DNA of 64,000 nucleotides from Paenibacillus sp. BIHB 4019 (GCF_002741035.1 NZ_CP016808.1:2651001-2715000); one strand, 5' to 3'; counted from the first letter of the stretch, positions 52,907 through 63,573 are shown. Made by a program: numbers and translations. The notes: generated by a model from the letters alone, not told the origin.

Positions 52907-55900
52907 TTGAATGGTTTAATCCGCTTTTCGATGAATAAAGTGGCTGCAATGGTTATATTGATTGCCCTGCTTGTAGGAGGGGGGCTATACGCAACGGCGA
53001 CTCTGAAGATGGAGACGATTCCCGATATCTCTTTTCCAGTTGTCATGATTCAAACTACATATCCGGCACCGCCAATGGATGTGATGGATGAGGTGACGAA
53101 GCCGATTGAGGATAAAATCGCGAACATACAAGGGCTGGATACACTCAGCTCCACGTCTAGCGATAATGTTTCCAGCGTCGTTGTCCAGTTCAAGCAAGGC
53201 TACGATGTAAAGGAGAAAAAGACGGAGCTGGAAAGCATGCTGCAGGAGGTAGTGCTGCCGGGTGGCGCGAGTACGCCTAAAGTTCTGACCTTCGGCTTTT
53301 CCTCCCAGCCCGCTTATTACTTAACGCTATATGCCGGGGAGGGCATGTCGCAAACCGAGCTTAACAAGCTTTATGAGGATAACATCGAGCCATCGCTGGA
53401 AGGCGTTAATGGCATTGACCATGTCAATTCGATCGGGGTCAGTTCAACCTCGCTTGATATTTTACTGGATGCAGATGCTTTATCCGTCTTCAACTTGTCG
53501 GCGGTAGAGGTAACCAGTGCCATTCAATCTGCTCTGACGGACGGTGCAGTCGGTTCTGTAGAGCTGGACGGCAAATCGCAGATGGCACGGGTGACTGGCG
53601 ATTTGAACAGCATTTATGGCCTTCGCAATTTGGAGTTTGCGACGAGCACAGGCCAAACGGTGCTGCTTCAGGATTTGGGAGATGTCCAGGCTGTAAACGA
53701 GTCAAAGTTTATTGCCCGCTTCAACGATCAGCCTGCGCTAGGCATTCGTCTCTACAAGATGAGCGAAGCCAATGCGGTTGATTTCTCCAATGAAGTCAAC
53801 GCGGTGCTTACCGATTGGGAGACCAAGCAGCCAGCGATTACGTTCCAAAAAATCTACGATGGCGCCGATGAGGTCAGAAAATCGATCAGCGGCATTTTGA
53901 AGGAAGGCTTGATCGGGGTTGCGCTGGCCTCGCTTATGATTCTGCTATTCCTTCGCAATGTTCGGATGACGATGATCGTTCTCGTCTCGATTCCGCTCTC
54001 GATTTTAATCACGCTGATTATGATGTCGAGCATGAATATTACGCTGAACATTATGACGCTAGGCGGCATGTTCATCGCCATTGGGCGAATTGTGGACGAT
54101 AGTATCGTCGTCATTGAGAACATATACAGCAATCTGGAAAAAGCGCAGGAGCGCGGCGAATCCGTCATCATTATGGCTACCCGCCAAGTTTCCATGGCGA
54201 TAACGTCCTCGACGCTCGTTACGGCAGGCGTGTTTCTGCCGCTGGCTGTTGTTGGCGGAATCGTTGGGGAGATGTTCCGGCCGTTCGCGCTGACGGTATC
54301 ATGTGCCCTGCTTGCTTCACTGGTCGTGGCATTAACGGTCATTCCAATGATGACAAAGCTGCTCGTACTGCGCAGCCGCAAGCAGATAAAGCAGAACGAG
54401 CATGCGCATGACGGCAAAGTAACGCGTCTATATGAGCGTATTCTAGTATGGTGCTTGTCTAATCGGATCAAAACCTTGCTGATGTCGCTTGTTATGCTTA
54501 TTGTGACTATGGCGATTACGATACCGAATTTGGCGGTTAACTTCCTGCCTTCGAGCGGACCGGAGAAGCTCGTGTTCTTCCAGGTAAAATACCCGTATGA
54601 AACGTCGCTGGAAAGCAATGACATGCAGTCACAGGAGATCGAGAAGATGCTGCTGGATGCCAAAGACAGCCAAGGCGGCAGCCTGTTCACCTTCGTAGAG
54701 TCCTTGGTCGGTTATGCGGACAGTGACGATACCGTTCCTTATACAACCTCGCTAACTGCTGAGATCAGCGAAGCAGAGGATTCAACGCGAGTATTGAACA
54801 ATTATGTGGAACTAATTAAAAACCAGCTGCCCCAAGGCACGGAAGTAACGGGCCAGATGGCAAGCGGTGGTGGAGGCCTTAGCGGCGGAAGCTTCTCTTA
54901 TGTGCTGAAAGGTGATGATCAGCAGCTGCTCGAACAGGGGGCCGCGCTCATCAAGGATAAAATGAAGGAGTTCCCTGAGCTTACCAAAATCACCGATACG
55001 CTTAGCGACGCGAAAACGGAAATCAGCATTGCTGTTTCCCAGACGAAGGCTAGAGAGCTTGGACTTAATCCTGCCGCCGTCAGAGATGCCGTCCGGATGT
55101 GGCTTGCAGAGCAGCGTCTCGGAGATGTTCGCTTTGATAATGTTTTGTATTCCACGGTGGTTAAGCTTCGCGATGAAGATAAAGGCTCGCTTGAGAAGCT
55201 TGGCAGAATGCCGATTTCATCGCCTACGGCAGGCATCGTTTATTTGCAAGAGGTTGCTAAAGTAGAGGAAGTACAGGCTCCAGCTTCTTTGAGCCGGGAA
55301 TCGCGCTCGCAGGTCGTGAAGATGTCGGCTACCATTGATGCAGCGAACCAGACCGAGGTCAGCACAAGAGTAGCGGCAGCGCTGGATGCGATTGAGCTTC
55401 CAACGGGTGTGTCTACCGAGATTCAAGGGGTGTCGGAGGACATCGCCGAAAGCTTCACACAGCTGTTTATGGCTATGGCTGTATCTATCGCAATCGTTTA
55501 TTTTATACTCGTTCTGTGCTTCGGCAATGCCAGCACGCCGTTTGCGATTTTATTCTCGCTGCCGCTCGCCATTATTGGCGGTTTGCTCGGACTGCTGGTT
55601 ACGAATGAATCGATTAATATTACATCGCTCATCGGATTTATGATGCTGATCGGCATCGTCGTCACCAACGCGATCGTATTGCTCGACCGTGCACAGCAGC
55701 TGCGGCATGAAGGCTTCTCCGTCCGCCATGCACTGGTTGAAGCGGGCAGAGTCCGGTTGCGTCCGATTATTATGACTGCGGGCGCAACGATAGTAGCAAT
55801 GATTCCGCTGGCAATGGGCGCTGGTGAAGGCGTACTTATTTCTAAAGGGCTTGCGGTCGTTGTTATCGGCGGCTTGATCACTTCTACACTTCTCACGCTT

Positions 55901-56017
55901 GTAGTGGTACCAGTCGTATATGAGATGCTAGAAGCGATTACGGGCAAGCTGTCCCGCAAAGGGAAAGGCCAATCTGCACCAGTAGATTTTAATAAGCCTG
56001 CCAATTTGGAAGGTTAA
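52907..56017 (+). CDS. RND-family efflux transporter (SwrC/AcrB-type)
   Basis: 1,036 residues, the full RND length, with twelve predicted TM helices: TM1 at ~8-28, TM2-6 at ~330-480, TM7 ~515-535 and TM8-12 at ~850-1010. The proton-relay Asp pair sits in GRIVDDSIVVIEN (~390-402, TM4). NKVAAMVIL and TIPDISFPVV are the usual N-terminal family marks, and two large extracytoplasmic loops are kept. TTG start with AGGAGGGG six bases upstream. The closest characterised Bacillus relative by family is SwrC (surfactin tolerance, swarming). Next to an adaptor and a two-component system. Confidence 0.92.
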   Translation: MNGLIRFSMNKVAAMVILIALLVGGGLYATATLKMETIPDISFPVVMIQTTYPAPPMDVMDEVTKPIEDKIANIQGLDTLSSTSSDNVSSVVVQFKQGYDVKEKKTELESMLQEVVLPGGASTPKVLTFGFSSQPAYYLTLYAGEGMSQTELNKLYEDNIEPSLEGVNGIDHVNSIGVSSTSLDILLDADALSVFNLSAVEVTSAIQSALTDGAVGSVELDGKSQMARVTGDLNSIYGLRNLEFATSTGQTVLLQDLGDVQAVNESKFIARFNDQPALGIRLYKMSEANAVDFSNEVNAVLTDWETKQPAITFQKIYDGADEVRKSISGILKEGLIGVALASLMILLFLRNVRMTMIVLVSIPLSILITLIMMSSMNITLNIMTLGGMFIAIGRIVDDSIVVIENIYSNLEKAQERGESVIIMATRQVSMAITSSTLVTAGVFLPLAVVGGIVGEMFRPFALTVSCALLASLVVALTVIPMMTKLLVLRSRKQIKQNEHAHDGKVTRLYERILVWCLSNRIKTLLMSLVMLIVTMAITIPNLAVNFLPSSGPEKLVFFQVKYPYETSLESNDMQSQEIEKMLLDAKDSQGGSLFTFVESLVGYADSDDTVPYTTSLTAEISEAEDSTRVLNNYVELIKNQLPQGTEVTGQMASGGGGLSGGSFSYVLKGDDQQLLEQGAALIKDKMKEFPELTKITDTLSDAKTEISIAVSQTKARELGLNPAAVRDAVRMWLAEQRLGDVRFDNVLYSTVVKLRDEDKGSLEKLGRMPISSPTAGIVYLQEVAKVEEVQAPASLSRESRSQVVKMSATIDAANQTEVSTRVAAALDAIELPTGVSTEIQGVSEDIAESFTQLFMAMAVSIAIVYFILVLCFGNASTPFAILFSLPLAIIGGLLGLLVTNESINITSLIGFMMLIGIVVTNAIVLLDRAQQLRHEGFSVRHALVEAGRVRLRPIIMTAGATIVAMIPLAMGAGEGVLISKGLAVVVIGGLITSTLLTLVVVPVVYEMLEAITGKLSRKGKGQSAPVDFNKPANLEG

Positions 56018-56073
56018 CCATTTAGAACATAAATGGTTAACAGGGTTAACAATATAGAGGGGAGCTGGAACAT

Positions 56074-57285
56074 ATGTTTTTTCGTTTGATCAAGCAGGAG
56101 AGGCGAAGCAAAGCCGCACTAGCAACCGTGTTTGCGGTAGCTTTAATGGCTGCCGGATGCTCGAGCGCGGCACCTGCTGCAGAAGAGACAGCAGTAGAGC
56201 AACAAGTGACAGTCATTAAAACTGAGGCGGCAGCCAAGCACAGCATGGGTAATCCACGCGAGCAGGTCGCTGAGGTAAGCGCCTCGGTACGTCTGGATAT
56301 CCCGACAATGGCTTCTGGCAAAATCGCCCGCGTGCTGAAGAACAATGGCGACACGGTTAAAAAAGGTGAAGCTATCATTCAATTGGAGTCGAATCTCGCA
56401 GTGCTGGACCGCAAGCGCGCGGAAACCAGCTTGACGGCAGCAGAGCAATCATTGGTAAAGGCTAAGCAGGATATAGCTTCAAGCCGTTCCACTTTGCTGA
56501 ATAATATTGCTAGTCTGGAGACGCAGTACATTCAGGCTAGTGCCGGTGACGATCAAAATTTGATTGATGCCGCACGCCGTAATCTGGAGTCGGCCAAGCA
56601 GCAGCTTTCCGACCTGGATAATGGCAGCTCGCTTTCCGGCTTGCAGTCCCAAATCGATGCGGCGAGATTAGCCGTCGAGCAGGCGGATATTCAGCTGGAC
56701 AGCTATCAAATTACTGCTCCTGCGGACGGTACGATTACTGATTTTGCTGTAAGCGAGGGCATGACGATAAATGCAGGTACGGTAGTAGCTGTTGTGCAAA
56801 ATGTGAAGCAAATTTCAATTAAAACCGAGCTGAGCGAACCGGCGGCCGAGCTTGCACGAGGCAAGAAAGAGCTCGTTTACTACAATGCCGATAACCCTTC
56901 GGTGAAGAAAAAGGCGAAAGTGGTCTACCTCGCTTCGGTACCTAATGCCAAAACGAGAATGTACGCGCTTGAGCTTACAACGGAAAATACCGATGGCTCG
57001 TTAAAACCAGGCGGACGCGTTCAGGTGGAACTGACGACCGTTGCGGAGGAAGAGGTTATTGCCGTTCCTTCGCTGAGCATTGTGCGTGAAGGCAGCGAAA
57101 CTTTCGTCATGCTGTCCAATGCGGGTACAGCCGAGAAGCGCGCAGTTAAACTGGGCCGCGTCAATGGCGTCTATCAGGAAGTGCTGGAAGGATTGAAAGC
57201 AGGCGAGACCGTTGTCGTCTCCGGCCAGCATACGCTGAGCGACGGGCAGAAGATTGAGAACGAAGAGGCTGCGAAGAAGTCCTAA
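56074..57285 (+). CDS. RND efflux periplasmic-adaptor-type lipoprotein
   Basis: 403 residues. Lipobox LMAAGC (Cys ~29) anchors it to the outer membrane leaflet. A biotinyl-lipoyl-like half motif (SGKIARVLKNNGDTVKKGEAIIQLES) up to the coil, a helical hairpin (~110-200), the second lipoyl half (ITAPADGTITDFAVSEG), then beta-barrel and membrane-proximal domains (AVKLGRVNG, GLKAGETVVVSG). This is the HlyD/MFP layout. It follows the RND gene by 56 bases, with GGGGAG before ATG. In a monoderm cell there is no outer-membrane channel to reach. Confidence 0.9.
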   Translation: MFFRLIKQERRSKAALATVFAVALMAAGCSSAAPAAEETAVEQQVTVIKTEAAAKHSMGNPREQVAEVSASVRLDIPTMASGKIARVLKNNGDTVKKGEAIIQLESNLAVLDRKRAETSLTAAEQSLVKAKQDIASSRSTLLNNIASLETQYIQASAGDDQNLIDAARRNLESAKQQLSDLDNGSSLSGLQSQIDAARLAVEQADIQLDSYQITAPADGTITDFAVSEGMTINAGTVVAVVQNVKQISIKTELSEPAAELARGKKELVYYNADNPSVKKKAKVVYLASVPNAKTRMYALELTTENTDGSLKPGGRVQVELTTVAEEEVIAVPSLSIVREGSETFVMLSNAGTAEKRAVKLGRVNGVYQEVLEGLKAGETVVVSGQHTLSDGQKIENEEAAKKS

Positions 57286-57298
57286 GGTTGGCGAAAGC

Positions 57299-57334
57299 AA
57301 GGGAGGGAGCGGCAAGGAGGCTCCTTCCTTTTTT
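57299..57334 (+). terminator. Intrinsic terminator after the adaptor gene
   Basis: AAGGGAGGGAGC and GCTCCTTCCTT pair with wobble, then TTTTTT. Confidence 0.85.
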
Positions 57335-57469
57335 AATTTTTAACAGAAATTTTGATAGCATGTCTGGACTTTCTATTATTTTGTCAACAATGTATGGTGG
57401 AATAGCTGGCGGCGGTTTGTTACACTAGTAGCAACAGATTGCTAACTATTGAGGAGAATGTGCGGTACT

Positions 57470-60007
57470 ATGAAAGCAAATATAACGCGTCAAGATGTAG
57501 AGTTGCTTGCTCCGGCAGGCGACTGGGAATGTATGCGGGCGGCGGTTGCGAACGGTGCGGATGCTGTCTTTTTTGGTGTGGAAAAATTCAATGCGCGTGC
57601 GAGAGCGAATAATTTCCGCAGCGAGGAGCTGCCTGAGATTATGGCCTTTTTGCATAGCTATGGCGTGCAGGGCTTTTTGACTTTTAATATTCTAGTGTTT
57701 GAGGACGAGCTTCGCGATGCTCAGACGCTCATTGAAATGTGCATAGATGCAGGTGTGGATGCGGTTATCGTGCAGGATTTGGGACTCGTGAAGCTCATTC
57801 GCGAGCTTTCCCCGGATTTTCCGATTCATGGCTCGACACAGATGACGATTACTTCTCCGGAAGCGGTGGAATTTACGAAGCCGTTTAATATGGAGCGAGT
57901 CGTTCTCGGCCGCGAAAATAACTTGAAGCAAATCAAAACGATCGGCGAACAAGCGAAGCTTCCAATGGAAGTTTTCGTGCATGGCGCATTATGCGTATCG
58001 TATTCCGGCCAGTGTCTAACATCGGAAATGTGGGGCGGACGCTCGGCGAACCGCGGCGAATGCGCACAAGCATGCCGTCTGCCTTATGACCTGATGGTCG
58101 ATGGCAAGCATCAGCCGATGGGCGATATTTCGTATTTGCTGTCACCGAAGGATTTGGCGGCGATCGATCTCGTGCCTGAGCTGATTGAAGCGGGCGTCGT
58201 TTCCTTTAAAATCGAAGGACGTCTCAAAAGCCCGGAATACGTAGCCAATGTGGTCAGCAAATACCGCAAGGCGATTGATAAATATTTTGACGGCGACCTG
58301 TCCAAGCCATCGGTAGAGGAAGTTCGCGAATTGCAGCAAAGCTTCTCTCGCGGCTTCACACATGGCTTCCTGTCGGGCACGAACAATAAAATGCTCGTAG
58401 AAGGCACGTTTCCCAAAAGCCGCGGCGTCTTCATTGGCCGTGTCGAGCGCATTCTTCGCGATGCGGTAACGGTGCGTCTGGAAGCTCCGCTTAAGCGTGG
58501 CGATGGCGTCGTCTTCGACGCTGGCGATCCTACGAAGAAGGAAGAGGGCGGCCGCGTCTACGACATTCGCCGCCAAGGCGTGAAGATTGAAGGCGAAGCG
58601 CAGGAAGGCACGCTGCTGGAGCTCGTCCCAGGGCGCAGCGACGTTGATTTGCGCAAGGTGCATGTAGGCGACCGCGTCTGGAAGACGAATGACCCGGCGC
58701 TGGATAAGCGTCTGCGTGCGACCTATGAGACGGAAAAGCCCTACCGCGTTTTCCCGCTTCATGTTTCGGTAACAGGCAAGCTTGGCGAGCCGCTGCGGAC
58801 GGTATGGACGGATATGCAAAAAGGCACGACGGTAGAAGTAGTATCCGAACTGATGCTGGAGCAGGCGCAGAAGCGTCCGATGGATGCCGAGCTGCTTAGC
58901 GATCAACTGGGCCGTCTAGGCGGAACGGTTTATCAGCTCGACCATTTGGAAGTGCTGCTTGAGGGCGAACTAATTGTGCCCGTGCGCGAGCTTAACCGGA
59001 TGCGCCGCGAAGCGGTGGAGCATTTGGCTGGAGAACGTCCGAAGCCGCCCGTCTATGTGAAAAATAACATCGACCCGCTGGCCGATACCGCGGATCAAGA
59101 AGCTGTTCCAGCAGCTGTCTCCGGCTATTCGCACGAAGGCGATCTTGCGCCGCGCCTGACGGCTCTATGCCGCGGCTTGCCGCAAGTCGAAGCGGCTATC
59201 GCCGCCGATGTCGATATGATTTATGCTGATTTTGAATTTATAAAGCAATTTCCGGCGGCTGTGGAGCTGGCGCGTGCGGCTGGCAAGCCGATCGCCCTGG
59301 CAACCCCGCGCATTCATATGCCGGGTGAAAACGGCTACCATGCTAACATTTTGAAGCTTAAGCCAGATGCTGTGCTTGTCCGTAACACAGGTGCGCTTTA
59401 TTATTATTTGCGCGCTAAGGCCGAAAACCCAGATCAGCCATTCCCTAAGCTGATTGGCGATTTCTCGCTTAATGTGGCTAATCACAAAACAGTGAAGCTT
59501 TTTGAAGAAGTTGGCCTCGATATGATTACGCCGTCTTACGACCTGAACATTCAGCAAATGATGGACATGCTGAACAAGGCTAATACAGCGAAGCTGGAAG
59601 TCGTAATCCAGCAGCATTTGCCAATGTTCCATACGGAGCACTGCGTCTATTGCACCTTTATGAGTGAAGGCACCAACTTTACGAATTGTGGACGCCCGTG
59701 CGAAGATTCGCGAGCTTCCTTGCAGGACCGTATTGGCATGTCCCATCCGGTTCGCGTAGACGAAGGCTGCCGCAATACGGTGTACAATGCTATTGAGCAA
59801 TCAGGCGCTGAATATATTAAGCAATTTTTGGAGCTGGGCATTCCATCGTTCCGCGTCGAGTTTTTGGAAGAAACGCCGGAGCGGGTAACGGAAGTGCTTT
59901 CTCTATACCGCGATGCGCTCGATGGCCGTATTACAGGCACAAAAGTATGGCGTACGCTGAAAGCAACGAACCAAATCGGCGTAACGCGCGGACAATTGGT
60001 GAAGTAA
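57470..60007 (+). CDS. Double-domain U32 family protein (RlhA-like)
   Basis: 845 residues. The N-terminal U32 domain (~5-330) carries ELLAPAGDWE, GSTQMTI and the Cys-rich signature SYSGQCLTSEMWGGRSANRGECAQACR in pieces. A DUF3656-like middle (~370-540) and a second U32-like part (~565-830) follow, with QQHLPMFHTEHCVYCTF, NCGRPCE and a later conserved Cys (DEGCRNT). The clustered Cys suggest Fe-S binding. E. coli RlhA, which hydroxylates 23S rRNA C2501, shares the U32-DUF3656 plan but is shorter (~650). Annotated as peptidase by tradition; a tRNA or rRNA hydroxylation role is more likely. ATG 57470 is used; TTG 57449 is possible. Confidence 0.85.
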   Translation: MKANITRQDVELLAPAGDWECMRAAVANGADAVFFGVEKFNARARANNFRSEELPEIMAFLHSYGVQGFLTFNILVFEDELRDAQTLIEMCIDAGVDAVIVQDLGLVKLIRELSPDFPIHGSTQMTITSPEAVEFTKPFNMERVVLGRENNLKQIKTIGEQAKLPMEVFVHGALCVSYSGQCLTSEMWGGRSANRGECAQACRLPYDLMVDGKHQPMGDISYLLSPKDLAAIDLVPELIEAGVVSFKIEGRLKSPEYVANVVSKYRKAIDKYFDGDLSKPSVEEVRELQQSFSRGFTHGFLSGTNNKMLVEGTFPKSRGVFIGRVERILRDAVTVRLEAPLKRGDGVVFDAGDPTKKEEGGRVYDIRRQGVKIEGEAQEGTLLELVPGRSDVDLRKVHVGDRVWKTNDPALDKRLRATYETEKPYRVFPLHVSVTGKLGEPLRTVWTDMQKGTTVEVVSELMLEQAQKRPMDAELLSDQLGRLGGTVYQLDHLEVLLEGELIVPVRELNRMRREAVEHLAGERPKPPVYVKNNIDPLADTADQEAVPAAVSGYSHEGDLAPRLTALCRGLPQVEAAIAADVDMIYADFEFIKQFPAAVELARAAGKPIALATPRIHMPGENGYHANILKLKPDAVLVRNTGALYYYLRAKAENPDQPFPKLIGDFSLNVANHKTVKLFEEVGLDMITPSYDLNIQQMMDMLNKANTAKLEVVIQQHLPMFHTEHCVYCTFMSEGTNFTNCGRPCEDSRASLQDRIGMSHPVRVDEGCRNTVYNAIEQSGAEYIKQFLELGIPSFRVEFLEETPERVTEVLSLYRDALDGRITGTKVWRTLKATNQIGVTRGQLVK

Positions 60008-60024
60008 GAAAGCAGCAAGGAGGG

Positions 60025-60064
60025 GAGCCGGCATTGCGGGAAACGCAGTGCCGGCTCTTTTTTT
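60025..60064 (+). terminator. Intrinsic terminator after the U32 gene
   Basis: GAGCCGGCATTGCG, GGAAA, CGCAGTGCCGGCTC (one mismatch), then TTTTTTT. Between here and pcrB (~285 bases) I see no gene, repeat or convincing promoter. Confidence 0.93.
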
Positions 60065-60348
60065 GAAGGAGACGGCCGGATCACTCACAGGAACGAATTT
60101 TGAGCTTATCGAAGCAGTTTGACACCGCCATGCGGCTCGCTTAGCATAGGAAGAAGCAGGCTGCAATTTAGAGCCGTATTTACTTAAATAACTGAAGCGC
60201 TCATAACGACAAGAGACTGCGGCGAAAGAAAGTACCGCTAATTTGTTGGATAAACTCCCGAAACCGTGGAGATTTTGTCAACAAAAGCGTTACTAAGTTC
60301 CTCGCAGCTCCTAAGTGAGCCGCATAACGGATAGGGATAAGCGGGGTA

Positions 60349-61080
60349 ATGTTGAGGATGGACGTACAATGGTATGCAGGTTGGAGACATGTATTTAAGC
60401 TGGACCCGGAGCGCAGCATCTCGGATGAGGAGCTGGATGCGATTTGCATGTCGGGTACAGACGCTGTATTAGTAGGAGGCTCTAGCGGCGTTACATTTGA
60501 AAATACCGTAGATTTAATGGCGCGCATTCGCCGTTATGCGGTAGATTGCGCGCTGGAGGTATCGACGATGGATGCGGCGGTTCCCGGCTTTGATGGCTAT
60601 TTCGTGCCGCTCGTATTGAACACGAGCCAGGCAGAGTGGATTAATGGCCGCCAGACAGAAGGGCTGCAAGCATTCGGCTCTTTCATTCCATGGGAGGAAA
60701 CGGCGGCGCAAGGTTATATTATATTGAATGAAGAAGCGACCGCGGCCAAGCTGACAGGCGCGAATGCCGACCTGGATGAGGAGCAGCTGCTCGCTCATGT
60801 GCAAATGGCAGACCGGCTCATGCGCCTACCCGTCATTTATATCGAATACAGCGGACGTTACGGGGATATGGCTCTCGTTCACAAAGCGTATGATACGATC
60901 GCGCAGGCCCAGCTATTTTATGGTGGCGGCATCGACAGCGCAGAGAAGGCGAGCGAGGCGGCATCCGCTTGCGATACCGTTGTCGTCGGCAATATTATTT
61001 ATGCAGATTTGGAGGCAGCACTGGCTACTGTGCCTGCCGTTCACAACACGATTCGCAAGCATACAAGAAACGAAGCCTAG
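60349..61080 (+). CDS. pcrB: Heptaprenylglyceryl phosphate synthase PcrB
   Basis: 243 residues, TIM barrel of the geranylgeranylglyceryl-phosphate-synthase family. DPERSISDEEL, SGTDAVLVGGSSGVT (~36-50), VPLVLNT, YIEYSGRYG (~163-171) and the phosphate loops LFYGGGID and VVGNIIY are typical. It joins glycerol-1-phosphate to heptaprenyl diphosphate. ATG 60349 has GGGG close upstream; ATG 60358 (GEDVQW-less, MDVQWYAGW) is nearly as likely. First of pcrB-pcrA-ligA, as in B. subtilis. Confidence 0.93.
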   Translation: MLRMDVQWYAGWRHVFKLDPERSISDEELDAICMSGTDAVLVGGSSGVTFENTVDLMARIRRYAVDCALEVSTMDAAVPGFDGYFVPLVLNTSQAEWINGRQTEGLQAFGSFIPWEETAAQGYIILNEEATAAKLTGANADLDEEQLLAHVQMADRLMRLPVIYIEYSGRYGDMALVHKAYDTIAQAQLFYGGGIDSAEKASEAASACDTVVVGNIIYADLEAALATVPAVHNTIRKHTRNEA

Positions 61081-61195
61081 CTTTTATAAAAACAATCGTC
61101 TATTTAGGGCTTTATTTGCATCGGTAAATTGACACTTCACGGCCCGTTGTCTACACTGTTGATAGGCGAACAAATGCGAACAAAGGAGAACGACC

Positions 61196-63547
61196 ATGTT
61201 TAATTTTATAAGCATCGACGAGGCGGTACAGAAGCTTAACCCACCGCAGCGCGAAGCGGTAAAAGCAACCGATGGGCCGCTATTGATTATGGCGGGAGCA
61301 GGCAGCGGCAAAACCCGCGTATTAACCCATCGAATCGCTTATTTAATTGAGAAGAAGCGCGTAGCGCCTTGGAGCATTTTGGCGATTACCTTTACGAATA
61401 AGGCATCGCGTGAAATGCGTGACAGAGTTAGCGCACTGATCGGCCCGTCGGGCAACGATATTTGGGTATCTACCTTCCACTCGATGTGCGTGCGAATTTT
61501 GCGCAAGGACATTGACCGGATAGGTTTTACTTCGAATTTTACGATTTTGGATTCAGGCGACCAGCTGTCGGTTATTCGCAATTGCATGAAGGATCTGAAT
61601 ATCGACACGAAGAAATTCGAGCCGAAGGCTGTTCAAGCGTCCATTAGCGCCGCGAAGAATGAGCTGCTAACGCCGGAGCGGTATGAGCAGAAGGCGGGGG
61701 ACTATTTTCAGGATATCGTCATTAAGGTGTACAAGTCCTATCAGAAGCGGCTCAAAAGCAACAACTCGCTCGATTTCGACGATTTGATTATGAAGACGAT
61801 TCAACTGTTCCAGGAAGTGCCGGAGGTGCTGGATTTTTACCAGAACAAATTCCGTTACCTTCATGTCGATGAGTATCAGGATACGAACCGTGCGCAGTAT
61901 ATGCTGTGCCGCATGCTAGCAGACAAGCATCACAATATTTGCGTCGTCGGCGACAGCGACCAGTCGATTTACCGCTGGCGCGGAGCGGACATTACGAATA
62001 TTTTGAATTTCGAGGGCGATTATCCCGAAGCGCAGACGATTATGCTGGAGCAGAACTATCGTTCTACGGCCAATATTTTGAATGCGGCGAATGCGGTCAT
62101 CAGCCTCAACACCGGACGCAAGCCGAAGAACCTTTGGACCGATCAAGGTGCCGGAGACGAAATTACGGTGTATCAGGCCGATTCTGAGCATGACGAGGGT
62201 TACTTTGTAACAGGCGAAATTCGTAAAAATAAAAATAGCGGACGCAAATTTGGGGATCATGCCATTTTGTATCGGACGAACGCGCAGTCTCGGGTTATAG
62301 AGGAAATTTTGATCAAATCGGATATTCCTTATCAAATCGTGGGCGGCATCAAGTTCTACGATCGCAAAGAGATTAAAGATTTGCTCGCTTATTTGCGGCT
62401 GATTTCCAACCCGGATGACGATATTAGCCTTGCACGCGTCATTAATGTGCCGAAGCGCGGCATTGGCGATACGACGGTTGGCAAGCTGGCCGAGGAGGCA
62501 GCGCGGAGCGGTACTTCGATTTTCAACGTTTTGGGCAATCTACAGGGGCTGGATATCAATGCCCGTACGCAAGCGCTGCTTGGAGAGTTCTATATAATGA
62601 TCAGCAACCTTGCTGGCATGGTTGAATATTTGTCGGTAACGGAGCTGACGGAGAAGGTGCTGGAGATGACCCAGTACAAGCTGGAGCTTCAGCGCGAGAA
62701 AACATTGGAATCGACGGCACGGGTCGAAAATATTGACGAGTTCCTGTCCGTTACGATGGAATTTGAGAATCGCAACGAAGACAAGACGCTCGTATCCTTC
62801 CTGACCGATCTTGCTCTCATCGCGGATATTGATTCCATGGATAAACAGGATGAGCAGGGCAATGCTGCCCCAAGTGACGCTGTTGTACTGATGACGATGC
62901 ATAGCGCCAAAGGCTTGGAGTTCCCAGTTGTCTTTATTATTGGCATGGAGGAGAGCATCTTCCCGCACAGCCGCGCCTTAAGCGACAATGATGAGCTGGA
63001 GGAGGAGCGCCGACTTGCCTATGTAGGCATAACCCGCGCAGAGAAGCAGCTGTTTATGACTTCGGCCCGGATGCGCACTTTATTCGGACGGACCGCATCG
63101 AATATGCCTTCACGCTTTCTGGATGAAGTGCCGAGCGAGCTCAAAAAGGATGCTTCCGCTTCGGGCGGTTTTGGCCGCAGTGGAGGAGGCAGCAGGTACG
63201 GCGCTGGAAGCTCGGCTGGCTTCGGCTCTGGCGGGCGCACGGCTCCTTCGCGCCCTGCGGCAAATGGCGGAATTGGCTCTGGCGGCCGATCGCTCGGCAC
63301 GAGCACAAGCAGCGGCGTTCGAGTAAGCACGCCGCAAGCGGCCGGTGCAGGAGCAGCGGGCGCAGCTGGTGATGCAGGCGCGAAGCAGTTCGCTGCCGGC
63401 GACCGCGTAGCCCACGGCAAATGGGGCGAAGGCGTTATCGTTTCCGTGAAAGGAACAGGCAATGACATGGAGCTTCAGATCGCTTTTCCCGCTCCGACAG
63501 GGGTGAAACGCCTGCTTGCAGGCTTTGCGCCAATAACGAAAGTTTAG
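61196..63547 (+). CDS. pcrA: ATP-dependent DNA helicase PcrA (UvrD/Rep family)
   Basis: 783 residues. Motif [11 protein letters not shown] (~32-41), Ia [58 protein letters not shown] and [11 protein letters not shown] are intact. After ~645 comes an unusually long Gly/Ser/Ala/Arg-rich linker (~650-730), then a Tudor-like C-terminal domain ([14 protein letters not shown]) that contacts RNA polymerase in relatives. AAAGGAG precedes ATG. It displaces RecA and helps repair and rolling-circle replication. Confidence 0.96.
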   Translation: MFNFISIDEAVQKLNPPQREAVKATDGPLLIMAGAGSGKTRVLTHRIAYLIEKKRVAPWSILAITFTNKASREMRDRVSALIGPSGNDIWVSTFHSMCVRILRKDIDRIGFTSNFTILDSGDQLSVIRNCMKDLNIDTKKFEPKAVQASISAAKNELLTPERYEQKAGDYFQDIVIKVYKSYQKRLKSNNSLDFDDLIMKTIQLFQEVPEVLDFYQNKFRYLHVDEYQDTNRAQYMLCRMLADKHHNICVVGDSDQSIYRWRGADITNILNFEGDYPEAQTIMLEQNYRSTANILNAANAVISLNTGRKPKNLWTDQGAGDEITVYQADSEHDEGYFVTGEIRKNKNSGRKFGDHAILYRTNAQSRVIEEILIKSDIPYQIVGGIKFYDRKEIKDLLAYLRLISNPDDDISLARVINVPKRGIGDTTVGKLAEEAARSGTSIFNVLGNLQGLDINARTQALLGEFYIMISNLAGMVEYLSVTELTEKVLEMTQYKLELQREKTLESTARVENIDEFLSVTMEFENRNEDKTLVSFLTDLALIADIDSMDKQDEQGNAAPSDAVVLMTMHSAKGLEFPVVFIIGMEESIFPHSRALSDNDELEEERRLAYVGITRAEKQLFMTSARMRTLFGRTASNMPSRFLDEVPSELKKDASASGGFGRSGGGSRYGAGSSAGFGSGGRTAPSRPAANGGIGSGGRSLGTSTSSGVRVSTPQAAGAGAAGAAGDAGAKQFAAGDRVAHGKWGEGVIVSVKGTGNDMELQIAFPAPTGVKRLLAGFAPITKV

Positions 63548-63573
63548 CTCATTATTGAAAGGGGACATTTGCT

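Noticed and set aside
57378..60284. Shared ATTTTGTCAACAA at 57378-57390 and 60272-60284, before the U32 and pcrB genes
   Set aside because: A 13-base match is near chance expectation among the intergenic bases of the window, and neither copy has a convincing -10 at the right distance.
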